Source: JAUNKE01 sp041853585 (GTDB lineage: Bacteria; Bacillota; Clostridia; Peptostreptococcales; Filifactoraceae). From it: a stretch of DNA of 64,000 nucleotides. The DNA lies in NCBI GenBank assembly GCA_041853585.1, contig JBGZSM010000092.1:46454-110453 (forward strand), given 5' to 3'. The notes below the pieces were generated by a model. That model was not told the origin of the DNA. It worked only from the letters and a program-made list of their open reading frames with translations, and made no database searches. How positions within the stretch are numbered: the first letter of the stretch is position 1; every line of letters begins with the position of its first letter. This document shows positions 8,072 to 16,276 of this stretch, piece after piece. The position numbers and the translations under genes are program-made.

Positions 8072-8105
8072 AAGTCAAAACCGCCCCGAAGGGCGGTTTT
8101 GACTT
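8072..8105 (+). terminator. Long perfect hairpin after the nadK operon
   Basis: AAGTCAAAACCGCCC (8072-8086) pairs perfectly with GGGCGGTTTTGACTT (8091-8105) around CGAA. The T-run lies inside the stem rather than after it on the plus strand; on the minus strand it is followed by TTTTAAAAAATT, so it may work better in that direction. Confidence 0.6.
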
Positions 8106-8203
8106 ATGCTTAATGCAAACTCAAGACGATGAACGGGGTATCTCCAGCTTGCATTCGCCATCCCGGATGGCAACATAAAGGGGGATGCTTCTTGCATTTC
8201 TGT

Positions 8204-8235
8204 AAAAAGTCTGTTGGAAATCCAACAGACTTTTT
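8204..8235. terminator. Bidirectional terminator between convergent transcripts
   Basis: AAAAAGTCTGTTGGA (8204-8218) and TCCAACAGACTTTTT (8221-8235) are perfect complements. A/T runs on both flanks let it stop transcription from the nadK side and from the SipW-dependent protein gene on the other strand. Confidence 0.8.
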
Positions 8236-8265
8236 ATCGTTTCATCCTAAATTGGTGCTTATGAG

Positions 8266-9267
8266 TTATTTTCCAACATTTTGGTTTTCAAGGATGTTAG
8301 CTACGCCTGCATCTTTGCCTACATTGAATTGATCCCATAGAAGGTCGATTCCGATTTGAACGCCTTTATTTTGGCTCTCTAAATCTTTTTCAGCAGGTCC
8401 TACAAAGTTTTCTACTGTTCCTGTAGTGAATACACCCTTAGCGTCAGGGTCCATTGCGATACCTAAGAATAGATCCATTCTTTGGTCAGTTGCAGGAGCA
8501 CATAGAACGAGGTTGTTTGCCAATGCATCTTTGAAATCTTTGTCTTCAAGAGCAGATAGTCTTACGAAGTCAACTCCGCCAACTTTGAAAGTTTTGCTAG
8601 GGTCGTTCAAGAATGCTGCTAGCTTGAATACATTTTCTTCATGATGGTTTGGAGAATATTGCTCTCTGTTGATGAGAACAGCAAGACCAAGCATTTCTTT
8701 TGCTTTACCTATTTCCATACCATCCAATTCTTTTACTTGGAATTTCATATTCGCAAGTTTCGCAGCGATATCACCTACATTAAGGATATCTGTACGGAAT
8801 GCTTGAGCATATCCTGGGTACATTTTTTGAACTGTAAGTTCAATTCTGTCGCTGCCTTTAGTATTTGCAGTTGTGTAAGGTCCTACATTTTTAGGAAGAG
8901 CCTTAGCATCTTTGAGCTCTGCATTAAACTCTACATTGTTGTAGCCTTTAGCTCTGTTTTTGTATGCATCGATAGAGCCAGGTTTTGCGATTGAGTTATA
9001 GTCTGCTGTTCCTCTCATAAAGAACTGAGCATCTACATAACCGCTGTCGCCGATACCGTCCACGATACTCCAGCCGTTGCAGTTCAACAATTCATTGTGA
9101 TACTGAGCATAGAGACCAAGGTCAACAAAAGTTACTCCGAAATCTCCGGTTGTTGCTTTGGTAGTCACATTCAATGTGTCAGTCCAATATGCATAACCTG
9201 TTCCTGCAAGCACCAGTGATAGTGCCATAATTCCGCTTATAAGCGATTTTCTTCCTGTACGTTTCAT
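8266..9267 (-). CDS. Exported protein with SipW-type signal peptide (TasA/CalY-like)
   Basis: A 333-residue secreted protein. The N-terminus has a basic start (MKRTGRKS), a hydrophobic core and GTGYAYWTDTLNV, the signature of signal peptides processed by SipW-type peptidases in biofilm fibre and camelysin proteins. The mature part is beta-rich, with repeated GDI/GDF and VGD segments (NVGDIAAKLANMKF) typical of the TasA/camelysin fold. RBS AAGGAGGAAGCG precedes the ATG. A peptidase of the right type is encoded 1.3 kb upstream on the same strand. The own promoter and bidirectional terminator suggest independent high expression. It most likely builds a surface fibre or coat; no catalytic motif is seen. 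Confidence 0.8.
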   Translation of the reverse strand: MKRTGRKSLISGIMALSLVLAGTGYAYWTDTLNVTTKATTGDFGVTFVDLGLYAQYHNELLNCNGWSIVDGIGDSGYVDAQFFMRGTADYNSIAKPGSIDAYKNRAKGYNNVEFNAELKDAKALPKNVGPYTTANTKGSDRIELTVQKMYPGYAQAFRTDILNVGDIAAKLANMKFQVKELDGMEIGKAKEMLGLAVLINREQYSPNHHEENVFKLAAFLNDPSKTFKVGGVDFVRLSALEDKDFKDALANNLVLCAPATDQRMDLFLGIAMDPDAKGVFTTGTVENFVGPAEKDLESQNKGVQIGIDLLWDQFNVGKDAGVANILENQNVGK

Positions 9268-9331
9268 AACGCTTCCTCCTTAATAATTTTTTAAGTATTT
9301 TTCGTTTGGGGTGTTCCCCTTTACACTTATC

Positions 9332-9360
9332 ATTATAAAGAGTCGGCGCTGTTTTCAAAA
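9332..9360 (-). promoter_or_regulatory. Promoter of the SipW-dependent surface protein gene
   Basis: Minus-strand TATAAT (9337-9332) with TTTTGA 17 bases upstream. The leader carries a small GGGG-AACA-CCCC hairpin before the ribosome binding site AAGGAGG. Confidence 0.55.
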
Positions 9361-9443
9361 CCCTCATAAGTCTTATCTTTCATTCATGTTTTGTTCCATT
9401 TTAAACGGTACGAAAGCTTAGTCTTTATCCACGAAAGCTACTT

Positions 9444-10661
9444 TCATTCGACACCAAAGTTCCCATCATCTACCACTAAAGTGGTAGACGGTTTTGGAAA
9501 CTGCAAAAGATACATATAATCTCGAGCCAAAATGTAGAATTTCCCGTCTTTCGGCAATCCTTCTTCATCCATGCAATAGAGCACCGGTTCTCTGAGTTCT
9601 TCCGCCAAAGCAATCATGCTGCTCATTTCTTTGAGTCTCAGAATCACTCTGCCTTCTTCAACCGGAACTTCTTCGACACAAATTGTTCGGCTTCCGTATT
9701 TTTTCATCAGCTTCTTCATATTATATGCCCAGAGCTCATCTCCTTCGAATGCTCTGACAAAGAATGTAATGTAAATCATCAGAAGCAAACCGACAGCCGC
9801 CATCACGATAAAAGGAATATATTTTTGTAACGAAGGCACCGTCGATACCGTTTCGGTCTTGGCAATTTCTCCTTTGTCCACCGCCGGCTCCGGCTTGGTA
9901 ACATCGTAGTAATTTTCGCTGCTTACCGGAATTAAAATCTTATGCGAAAATTCCTTTTCTTCCTCACCAAGCATATATTTTCCTTCAAACAAAATATACA
10001 ATTCTCTTGATGTTCCACCACCGAGAATATTCTCGGCATTCTCGGCAAAGCGTTTGTGATCATTCGGTCGAACACGAACGGTCTCTTTAAAAACCGCTTC
10101 TTTTGCTTTACTCTCATCAAATTCGCCTGCTCCAATCGGATAACGACGCTCATAAATCATCTTTCGAACTTCTTGTATCTCCTGATAGCCTTCCAACACT
10201 GCGGTAATTTTATAATTTCCTTTAATAGGAAGTTCCTCGGTTGTGACCGCACTTGATTTGAGCATAATCTCGATATAGTCGGTGAGTAAAGAAGAATATA
10301 TTTGACCTTCTTCCACCCACTCATTTGCAAAAAGTTGATTCGGAAGAAGATGTACTCGATAATTCGATTCCGTCGTGATGACATAAGATGAAATCACTTC
10401 ACTTTTTTCTTCTTCCTTCGGTGCGGAGAAAATAAAACTTCCAATCGCTCCGATCGCTACTAAAAGAATCCCCGCCAGCAAAAGAATCATGCGTTTGGTT
10501 TTATTCATCGCTTTTTTCTTCTTTTTATTTGTTTGTGCCGACTCCGATTCTTTTACTGATGTATTTTCTTCACTCGCTTCCCTCTGTGGATTCTCCTGAA
10601 TCTCTTGCGGGTAGCTCGGTACTTCCGACTTTACTGAATTCTGTTTCTGTTTGTTCATCAT
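9444..10661 (-). CDS. DUF5305 domain membrane protein
   Basis: A roughly 405-residue protein with a hydrophilic Glu/Lys/Ser-rich N-terminal tail (about 50 residues), a membrane helix (MILLLAGILLVAIGAIG), a long extracytoplasmic part (about 80-285) and a second membrane helix (YIPFIVMAAVGLLLMIYI) before a cytoplasmic C-terminus. The middle, with the YRVHLLPNQLF and ISSYVITTESNY segments, fits DUF5305 proteins, which accompany SipW-type peptidases. Role is unknown; a structural or scaffolding part in export of the surface proteins is likely. Start ATG 10661 follows GGAGGGGG. Its first 92 bases overlap the end of the peptidase gene in another frame. Confidence 0.7.
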   Translation of the reverse strand: MMNKQKQNSVKSEVPSYPQEIQENPQREASEENTSVKESESAQTNKKKKKAMNKTKRMILLLAGILLVAIGAIGSFIFSAPKEEEKSEVISSYVITTESNYRVHLLPNQLFANEWVEEGQIYSSLLTDYIEIMLKSSAVTTEELPIKGNYKITAVLEGYQEIQEVRKMIYERRYPIGAGEFDESKAKEAVFKETVRVRPNDHKRFAENAENILGGGTSRELYILFEGKYMLGEEEKEFSHKILIPVSSENYYDVTKPEPAVDKGEIAKTETVSTVPSLQKYIPFIVMAAVGLLLMIYITFFVRAFEGDELWAYNMKKLMKKYGSRTICVEEVPVEEGRVILRLKEMSSMIALAEELREPVLYCMDEEGLPKDGKFYILARDYMYLLQFPKPSTTLVVDDGNFGVE

Positions 10662-11871
10662 CAATTACCCCCTCCGGTATCACATTCCCGCTTTTCAGCA
10701 TAAGAATCGGATACCCTACTTTTGGTACTACATTTACAACAATCCCATTGATATCATTCGGTTCAACAATAATCTCATCCGCACTTTTATTGTTGTCTCC
10801 CTTGGTTCGAAAAGAGCGATTCCCCGCTTCATCGGTAATAATCTCTTCGATGCGATGCGTCACCGTATAGCCGGCCCGCTTAAAATTGATTACATCGCCT
10901 TCCGCCAATTTGTAAATTTGCTCCTCCTCGAGCATCTTTCGAATCAACACGACATCTCCCGGAAAAATTTTCGGCTCCATACTTCCCGTTAAAATAATCG
11001 ACGGATAAATCGTAAATACGCCTACACAAAACCAGGAAAACATAACGGATAGAAATAATGCGATGAGATAAGTTACATTTCCTTTCGGGTCCTCATGTCT
11101 TCTCTCTTCCAATTCCGTTTTGGAATATTCGGCAACCACCATCGAATAGATGATTGGAAATGCAATGCCGATGGTTCCGCTTGCAAGCCACGACAGCTCC
11201 GGTAAAAACGGAAAAGTTTTTTGAAAGACTTCGATGATCCCTAAATATAGAATCGCCGAAATCGGCCCTCCGTAAAAAACCAATACCGACGCTAAGATAT
11301 TTTTGGAAAAAGCAATGCCGACATCCGAAACGATGAAAACAACGACACCCTCCATATCCTTTATCTGTTCAATTTTCCCAAAATTGATATCCGTCAGCGC
11401 CATGATAATCGTAACTAAAACTACTATTGTATACTTATGCTTGCATCTGTGCCATGCCGTCCCTAAGCCATATCCTCTTATCATCTCTCTTGCAATGAGT
11501 GCCGGCAAAATTATCGCCGCATTGTTCAATATGCCGAGCGGAGATATATCGTACGGCGTGGCTTTGAGTTTTTTCATAAAAACACCGAGCACAAAACCGA
11601 GTGCAATATATATCACCGCACCGGAGATTGCATATCCTTTGACGACGCTTTGATGCATAATTCTCCCCGGCACATGAATGGATACAAAATAAAATCGTAT
11701 GGCTACAATAACAGCTCCCCAATAAAGCAATGCCATATATGGGGAGCTGTTCAAATTGTTTCTTAATATAGGGAGAGAACTCAGCAAGGTGACTGCAAGC
11801 AGTAGTATTGTCAGAAGTTGATATCTTCTGTCGGTAAAAATCATACCTTTACTCTGCGTCTGGAGCGTCAT
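10570..11871 (-). CDS. SipW/archaeal-type signal peptidase I fused to a polytopic membrane domain
   Basis: A 433-residue protein. The last third is a serine signal peptidase of the S26B (SipW, ER/archaeal) type: catalytic serine in TGSMEPKIFPGDVVLI (about residue 307), the general-base histidine in YTVTHRIEEI, and TKGDNNKSAD in box E. The first 290 residues hold about nine membrane segments, unlike the two of Bacillus SipW. Start ATG 11871 lies behind AGGAGGTGGAGG, inside the 3' end of the preceding gene; an upstream in-frame start at 11904 is less likely. It is expected to cleave the signal peptides of the three neighbouring exported proteins. Confidence 0.85.
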   Translation of the reverse strand: MTLQTQSKGMIFTDRRYQLLTILLLAVTLLSSLPILRNNLNSSPYMALLYWGAVIVAIRFYFVSIHVPGRIMHQSVVKGYAISGAVIYIALGFVLGVFMKKLKATPYDISPLGILNNAAIILPALIAREMIRGYGLGTAWHRCKHKYTIVVLVTIIMALTDINFGKIEQIKDMEGVVVFIVSDVGIAFSKNILASVLVFYGGPISAILYLGIIEVFQKTFPFLPELSWLASGTIGIAFPIIYSMVVAEYSKTELEERRHEDPKGNVTYLIALFLSVMFSWFCVGVFTIYPSIILTGSMEPKIFPGDVVLIRKMLEEEQIYKLAEGDVINFKRAGYTVTHRIEEIITDEAGNRSFRTKGDNNKSADEIIVEPNDINGIVVNVVPKVGYPILMLKSGNVIPEGVIDDEQTETEFSKVGSTELPARDSGESTEGSE

Positions 11872-12208
11872 CCTCCACCTCCTCTTCCGTAACTTCCGGA
11901 GCATCGACCGGTGGCTCGGACTCCGTATTATTTTGCAACTCTCCGGTATTCGTTTCCTCCAGCTCTTCCGGCAAATTCGGATCGGTCGGTTCAGCCGGCA
12001 GTGTGATTTCTCCGTTCGTATTGTTTTCGGCAGCCGGCGGTTTTATCGGAGTCTTTCCTCCGTTTCCGTTACCGACCATTTGTACCGGAACACAATAGTA
12101 CATCGGAGCTTCCAATTTCAAATCCAGCTTATCCGTCCAGTAGGCATAGGCGGTAATCCCGGACATCAGCAATAGAATTACGGTAAGAAAAATAATCAAT
12201 TTCTTCAT
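11849..12208 (-). CDS. Small exported protein with SipW-type signal peptide and acidic tail
   Basis: A 119-residue protein. MKKLIIFLTVILLLMSG is followed by ITAYAYWTDKLDL, the same cleavage-site signature as its neighbours. The mature chain has a short conserved-looking start (LEAPMYYCVPVQMVGNG) and then about 70 residues of Pro/Glu/Asn/Thr low complexity, rich in acid residues, like a flexible linker. It overlaps the gene before it by four bases (ATGA) and the peptidase gene after it by 23 bases. Function unknown; perhaps a minor fibre component or chaperone. Confidence 0.7.
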   Translation of the reverse strand: MKKLIIFLTVILLLMSGITAYAYWTDKLDLKLEAPMYYCVPVQMVGNGNGGKTPIKPPAAENNTNGEITLPAEPTDPNLPEELEETNTGELQNNTESEPPVDAPEVTEEEVEDDAPDAE

Positions 12209-12978
12209 AGATTTCCTCCCTTCTCGCTGATGTGTGCTTTCACTTCTTTTTGCTCCACCAAAAACGGTAATTCCACACTGTAAACGACAGCAACTCCGCT
12301 GCCGATTTCTTCCGCCATCTTTTCTTCTTCAAGGCTGCAGTTTGCGATTGGCTCAAGCTCCGCCTCGCTTACCAAAACCGCCCGCGGCAATTCTTTGACT
12401 TTTTGAATGCTCTCCGGTGTCAATTTCAAATAAACGATTCCGGTCATCCGGTGCTCTTTCGTTTCCACTGCACGATATACCTCAAATTCAAGCGGAATCA
12501 TAAACTCGCTGTCCGTGCGAAGTGTAAAGAGTTTGCTATCTTTTATAAGCATCCCTCTTTCCGCCTTCATTTCCAGTTTTTCATCCGGCTCATCCGACTT
12601 AATTTCCCGCTCCTGAATCAATCCGATGGAGTTTTCATCCGCCTTCATGTCAAACTTCACGCGGATTTGGTCGCCCTGACATAGCAAATCCATCGGCAAT
12701 CCTTTCTTAAATCGGAGCTCCGCCTTCTTGCCCTCGTCTTTTACTTTGACTTCCGCATCCAAAGAGAGCTTCATATCATTTTCATCGACGAGCTCAACAC
12801 AATATTTTTCTTTTGCTTCTCCATGAAATAAGATGTTCATGCAACCTGTGCCCATGCACGCCTCTATATGTAGCTCGGAGTTCCACGCCGCATAAGAGAC
12901 GCCTAACATCATCATTCCGGATAGAAGTATTGGAAAAATAATCAGTCGTTTTGCCTTCGATTTTTTCCTTCGTTTCAT
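12205..12978 (-). CDS. Exported protein with SipW-like signal peptide
   Basis: A 257-residue protein starting with many basic residues (MKRRKKSKAKR), then a hydrophobic core ending GVSYAAWNSELHI, a variant of the AYWTD signature. Mature part is Lys/Glu rich, with four Cys near the N-terminus and middle (EACMGTGC, YCVEL, LLCQGD). No catalytic motif is seen. ATG follows AAGGAGGAGGTAG. First gene of the cassette 12978-9444, transcribed toward the peptidase; the response regulator gene ends 47 bases upstream, so both could be on one transcript. Confidence 0.7.
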   Translation of the reverse strand: MKRRKKSKAKRLIIFPILLSGMMMLGVSYAAWNSELHIEACMGTGCMNILFHGEAKEKYCVELVDENDMKLSLDAEVKVKDEGKKAELRFKKGLPMDLLCQGDQIRVKFDMKADENSIGLIQEREIKSDEPDEKLEMKAERGMLIKDSKLFTLRTDSEFMIPLEFEVYRAVETKEHRMTGIVYLKLTPESIQKVKELPRAVLVSEAELEPIANCSLEEEKMAEEIGSGVAVVYSVELPFLVEQKEVKAHISEKGGNL

Positions 12979-13025
12979 CTACCTCCTCCTTACATGCCCG
13001 ATGAACTTCGGCTTTACTTAGCATT

Positions 13026-13682
13026 TCAATGTTTGATTGCGCTGTCGCCGAATTTAATTTCCATTTCCAATCGATGTTGATTTCTTCCTGCAAAAAGCAC
13101 CGCCTCCACTCGATTCTCGATACCGAGTTTACCGAGTATATTGGAAATGTGTTTTTTAACGGTCCCTTCCGATACAAAGAGTTTTTCTCCGATTTTCGCA
13201 TTGGAGCATCCCTGATTGAGCAGGAACAAAACTTCTTTTTCGCGTTTTGTCAAACTGTCGAGCAATTTCTCTTCTTCGGAAACATTGCCCATGTTCTCAA
13301 TCAAATCCGCCGAATAAAATTTTCCGCCTCGTTCCACTACCCGCAATCCGTACATGATATCATCGATGAACGCATCTTTGAGCAGATAAGCATCGACGCC
13401 GAAATCTTTCGCGTGTAAAAAATCACTCTCATCGGAAGAAGAAGTAATCATAAAGATTTTGGTTTGCAAATCTTTGTCTTCCATCCATTTCAGGAAATCA
13501 AATCCGCTTTCCTGGCCAAGATTGATATCGACAAAAGCCATCTCCATCGGCATTTTTTCCACTACATCAATCGCTTCACTTACCGTGCCGGCTTGAAAAA
13601 TCTCTTCTTCCGGCTTATACATTCTTATGATTGATTCCAGTCCCTGTCTGGCAACCGGATGATCATCCAAGACCAGTATCAT
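13026..13682 (-). CDS. NarL/FixJ-family response regulator
   Basis: A 218-residue two-component response regulator: receiver domain 1-120 with acidic pair D6-D7, phospho-acceptor Asp52 (FVDINLG) and Lys near 102, followed by a LuxR/GerE helix-turn-helix (LTKREKEVLFLLNQGCSNAKIGEKLFVSEGTVKKHISNIL region, about 140-195). It sits 15 bases after the sensor kinase gene (13698-15299), which is its partner, and just upstream of the SipW cassette on the same strand, so it probably regulates secretion or surface genes. The final residues extend past the HTH by about 15. Confidence 0.92.
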   Translation of the reverse strand: MILVLDDHPVARQGLESIIRMYKPEEEIFQAGTVSEAIDVVEKMPMEMAFVDINLGQESGFDFLKWMEDKDLQTKIFMITSSSDESDFLHAKDFGVDAYLLKDAFIDDIMYGLRVVERGGKFYSADLIENMGNVSEEEKLLDSLTKREKEVLFLLNQGCSNAKIGEKLFVSEGTVKKHISNILGKLGIENRVEAVLFAGRNQHRLEMEIKFGDSAIKH

Positions 13683-13697
13683 AATCCCCCTCCTGTT

Positions 13698-15299
13698 CTA
13701 TCTGGGCAGACTGAGTTCGATTTTCATACCTTTGCCCAAATCAGAATTCATTGATAAACTACCTTTCAACAGGGCTGCTATATTTCGCATATTCTTCAGC
13801 CCGTTACCTTCATAAAACTCACCTTTCGTTTCTATAAATCCTGCTCCGTCATCTTGAATCTTTAATTCGATTCGCTCGTCATCCATGCGCAAGTCGATAT
13901 TTATCGTTTTTGCTCCACCATGTCGTATCGCATTGTTGACCGCTTCGCAGGAAATTCGATAAAGCGCGATTTTCTGAGCGGATGTCAGATAATCTACGCC
14001 ATCATCCATATTGAGTAAAATCTTTGCACCGCTGAGCAGCTGTGCTTCCTCCATATACAATTTCATCGCTCCGTCAAATGTATTGAGCGTATCTTTGAAA
14101 TTTCTCCCGTAAATACTTTCTCGCAGCTCAGTCATCGTAAGCTCCACCGAGCGCTTGAGTTTGTCGATATTCTTTTTGACATCATCTTCTTCCATCTGTG
14201 GAAACTGATTGTCCAGTACCTTCAAACTGCAAACCACTCCGAAAAGCTTTTGAATGACCGTATCGTGAATCTCATTGGCAATTCGATTCTTTTCTTCCAT
14301 CGTAATGAAGCGCTCCATCTGACTATGCGTATCCAAATTGCTGAAAATAATTTCAATCAAGCTCCAATAAAAATCTTCATTTTCCTGTCCTTCATCCGAT
14401 TTTTTTCGAATGAACATCCCGCCGGCGACGATGGAGCTTCCTATCATCTTTGCTTCGTAACATTCGCCCGATACTTCCAATATTTTGATATCTTCTTTAT
14501 TGTTGATGTTACGCTTGTTTTTTACCAGCTCGATTTCTTGTATAATTTTTGAAGCCGTATCCTCATCGAGTGAGCAAATCTCCTGATGTTCCAACAATCC
14601 CGCATTGTCAAACTTCATCAAGATGCAGCCCGACGGCGCAATGGTTCGCTTCAGCAACAAGGACAGCTCATGAATAATCTTTTCCGAATTGGTCATTGCA
14701 AATAGATGAAAAGTTTCATAAAGTCCCGCCAATTGCAAAAAAGCATTTTCGCTTCGCTGTTTTTCTTTTTCCAAATTTTGATTAAGACCTATTAAGAGTT
14801 TTTTCTGTTGATCGATATAACCGATATAGAGGCGGAGTACATAAAAACCGCCAATGACAATCAGCATGCCCAGTACAACATTAAGCTCCCGATAGCTTAA
14901 TCCGCTGTTGATTTCTGCAAAAATTGCACATAACAGACACCAAAGCGATGCGATAAGAGTAATAATTAAGTAACGCTCCAAGGCAATCATCAGCAAAATA
15001 CAGCTCATCTGATACCAAAGAAATGGGCTCGACACCCCGCCGCTTATGACGGTGAAAATCCCATAGGCGAAAGTTTCTATCAAAAACATGATACGAAGCC
15101 AAGATTCCCGCTCGCCGATGCGACGATAGAGCCAGGAACTGAGTAAACAAGAGCTGACCATTCCCAATAATATTGTCCATGACAATTTGCTCTTATCGTA
15201 TAAAGATATTGCCACATACATCATGCTGCACAATATCAAAGTCAATACTCGATACCCGATGCAAACATCGATATACTTAGGCCAATTTTTTTCGTTCAT
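13698..15299 (-). CDS. Sensor histidine kinase, NarL/LiaS-type (HisKA_3)
   Basis: A 533-residue membrane kinase. Five to six membrane segments fill residues 15-165, then a coiled-coil-like linker, a GAF-like region (about 185-320), the HisKA_3 dimerisation helix with phospho-accepting His345 (RIANEIHDTVIQKLFGV) and an ATP-binding domain with ALYRISCEAVNNAIRHG and DDGAGF. I prefer ATG 15299 (GGGGGTG six bases upstream). The alternative ATG 15383 lies two bases from where transcription should begin given TATAAT at 15397-15392. The signal sensed is unknown. Confidence 0.88.
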   Translation of the reverse strand: MNEKNWPKYIDVCIGYRVLTLILCSMMYVAISLYDKSKLSWTILLGMVSSCLLSSWLYRRIGERESWLRIMFLIETFAYGIFTVISGGVSSPFLWYQMSCILLMIALERYLIITLIASLWCLLCAIFAEINSGLSYRELNVVLGMLIVIGGFYVLRLYIGYIDQQKKLLIGLNQNLEKEKQRSENAFLQLAGLYETFHLFAMTNSEKIIHELSLLLKRTIAPSGCILMKFDNAGLLEHQEICSLDEDTASKIIQEIELVKNKRNINNKEDIKILEVSGECYEAKMIGSSIVAGGMFIRKKSDEGQENEDFYWSLIEIIFSNLDTHSQMERFITMEEKNRIANEIHDTVIQKLFGVVCSLKVLDNQFPQMEEDDVKKNIDKLKRSVELTMTELRESIYGRNFKDTLNTFDGAMKLYMEEAQLLSGAKILLNMDDGVDYLTSAQKIALYRISCEAVNNAIRHGGAKTINIDLRMDDERIELKIQDDGAGFIETKGEFYEGNGLKNMRNIAALLKGSLSMNSDLGKGMKIELSLPR

Positions 15300-15391
15300 C
15301 AAAACACCCCCGTATCCACGCTCAACCAAAAACTCATCAAGCATCCGTACGGAATTGATTTCGGATACAATCCTTTGAAACATCCCTTTGG

Positions 15392-15397
15392 ATTATA
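15392..15397 (-). promoter_or_regulatory. -10 element upstream of the kinase-regulator operon
   Basis: Minus-strand TATAAT ends about eight bases before ATG 15383, which argues that the kinase starts at the later ATG 15299. A good -35 box is not evident, so an activator may be needed. No gene lies in 15384-15658 apart from this element and the terminator at 15593. Confidence 0.45.
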
Positions 15398-15592
15398 AAA
15401 TTCTAATGTGACTTACTAAGTAGGTAAAATTAAATTGAAAAAACATCCCGAATAGATTTAGAACTTGTCATTCCTTCGACAACCCGTTGTGTTCTAAATT
15501 ACAGTCGATACTAAGTCTCCGAACAAAATCCCTTTTTCTAATCTTATCAACAAAAATCCGACTTGCATAGTCACCTTTAGTGACCTTTTTTT

Positions 15593-15636
15593 GAATAAAA
15601 AATAACCTCCATTCAATATTTATCAGAATGAAGATT
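15593..15636 (-). terminator. Terminator after the response regulator gene at 15659
   Basis: On the minus strand AATCTTCATTC pairs with GAATGGAGGTT (11 pairs, two wobbles; 15636-15626 with 15614-15604) and is followed by ATTTTTTATTC. Confidence 0.7.
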
Positions 15637-15658
15637 ATTGCTCGTTTTTAATATTGTT

Positions 15659-16276
15659 TCATTTTCTGAAACTTTTTATTTCCGTTCTATTTTTTAATCC
15701 CAGTTTTCCTAAAATCTGAGACGCCAATTTTTTTACATACTCATAACTGTAATTGAGTTCTTTCGCAATCTCTTTGTTATTGTATGAGCGTACCATCAAT
15801 TTCAGCACCTTGATTTCGGATGCGCTCAGCGGGTCGCCTAATTCCTTCAGCTTGCTTTCGTCGAGCTCATAACCTGCAAAAGTACGATTCACATTTTTAA
15901 GCGCAAGCGAAATTCTCGCTAACAGAACCTGTGACGAAAACGGCTTGGTAATATAGTCAAGCGCTCCGCTCTCCAAGCATTTCACTTCGGATTCCGGCGA
16001 TAAAATTCCTGTAAGAAAAATCACCGGTATCTCTTTACAGTCCGGAATCTCCTGAATTTTGCCAAGCACCTCATAACCATCCATATTCGGCATCAAAATA
16101 TCCAGCAGAATCAAATTCGGTCGGTTTCCCTCGCCTAAATATTCCAATGCCTGCTCTCCGGAAATCGCCAAGCTGACATCATAAGTCGGGCTCAAAACAC
16201 TTTCCGCCTGCTCCAACAAAATTCGGTCATCGTCCACAACCAAAACTTTCAGCTTATCTTTTACTGTTATCGGCAT
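15659..16276 (-). CDS. Response regulator with LuxR-type helix-turn-helix
   Basis: A 205-residue response regulator. The receiver domain has V-D-D-D at 14-17, the phospho-acceptor Asp59 (LILLDILMPNMDGYEVL) and the Thr/Lys switch (FLTG, TKPF). The C-terminal 55 residues (LSASEIKVLKLMVRSYNNKEIAKELNYSYEYVKKLASQILGKL region) form a LuxR/GerE HTH. Start ATG 16276 has AGGAGCGAAGC upstream and lies inside the 3' end of the hybrid kinase gene (23-base overlap), so the two are translationally coupled and form one system. Confidence 0.88.
   Translation of the reverse strand: MPITVKDKLKVLVVDDDRILLEQAESVLSPTYDVSLAISGEQALEYLGEGNRPNLILLDILMPNMDGYEVLGKIQEIPDCKEIPVIFLTGILSPESEVKCLESGALDYITKPFSSQVLLARISLALKNVNRTFAGYELDESKLKELGDPLSASEIKVLKLMVRSYNNKEIAKELNYSYEYVKKLASQILGKLGLKNRTEIKSFRK

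Noticed and set aside
9463..9485. Hairpin CTACCACT/AGTGGTAG as a terminator
   Set aside because: It lies inside the last codons of the DUF5305 gene and lacks a T-run; coding explains the sequence.
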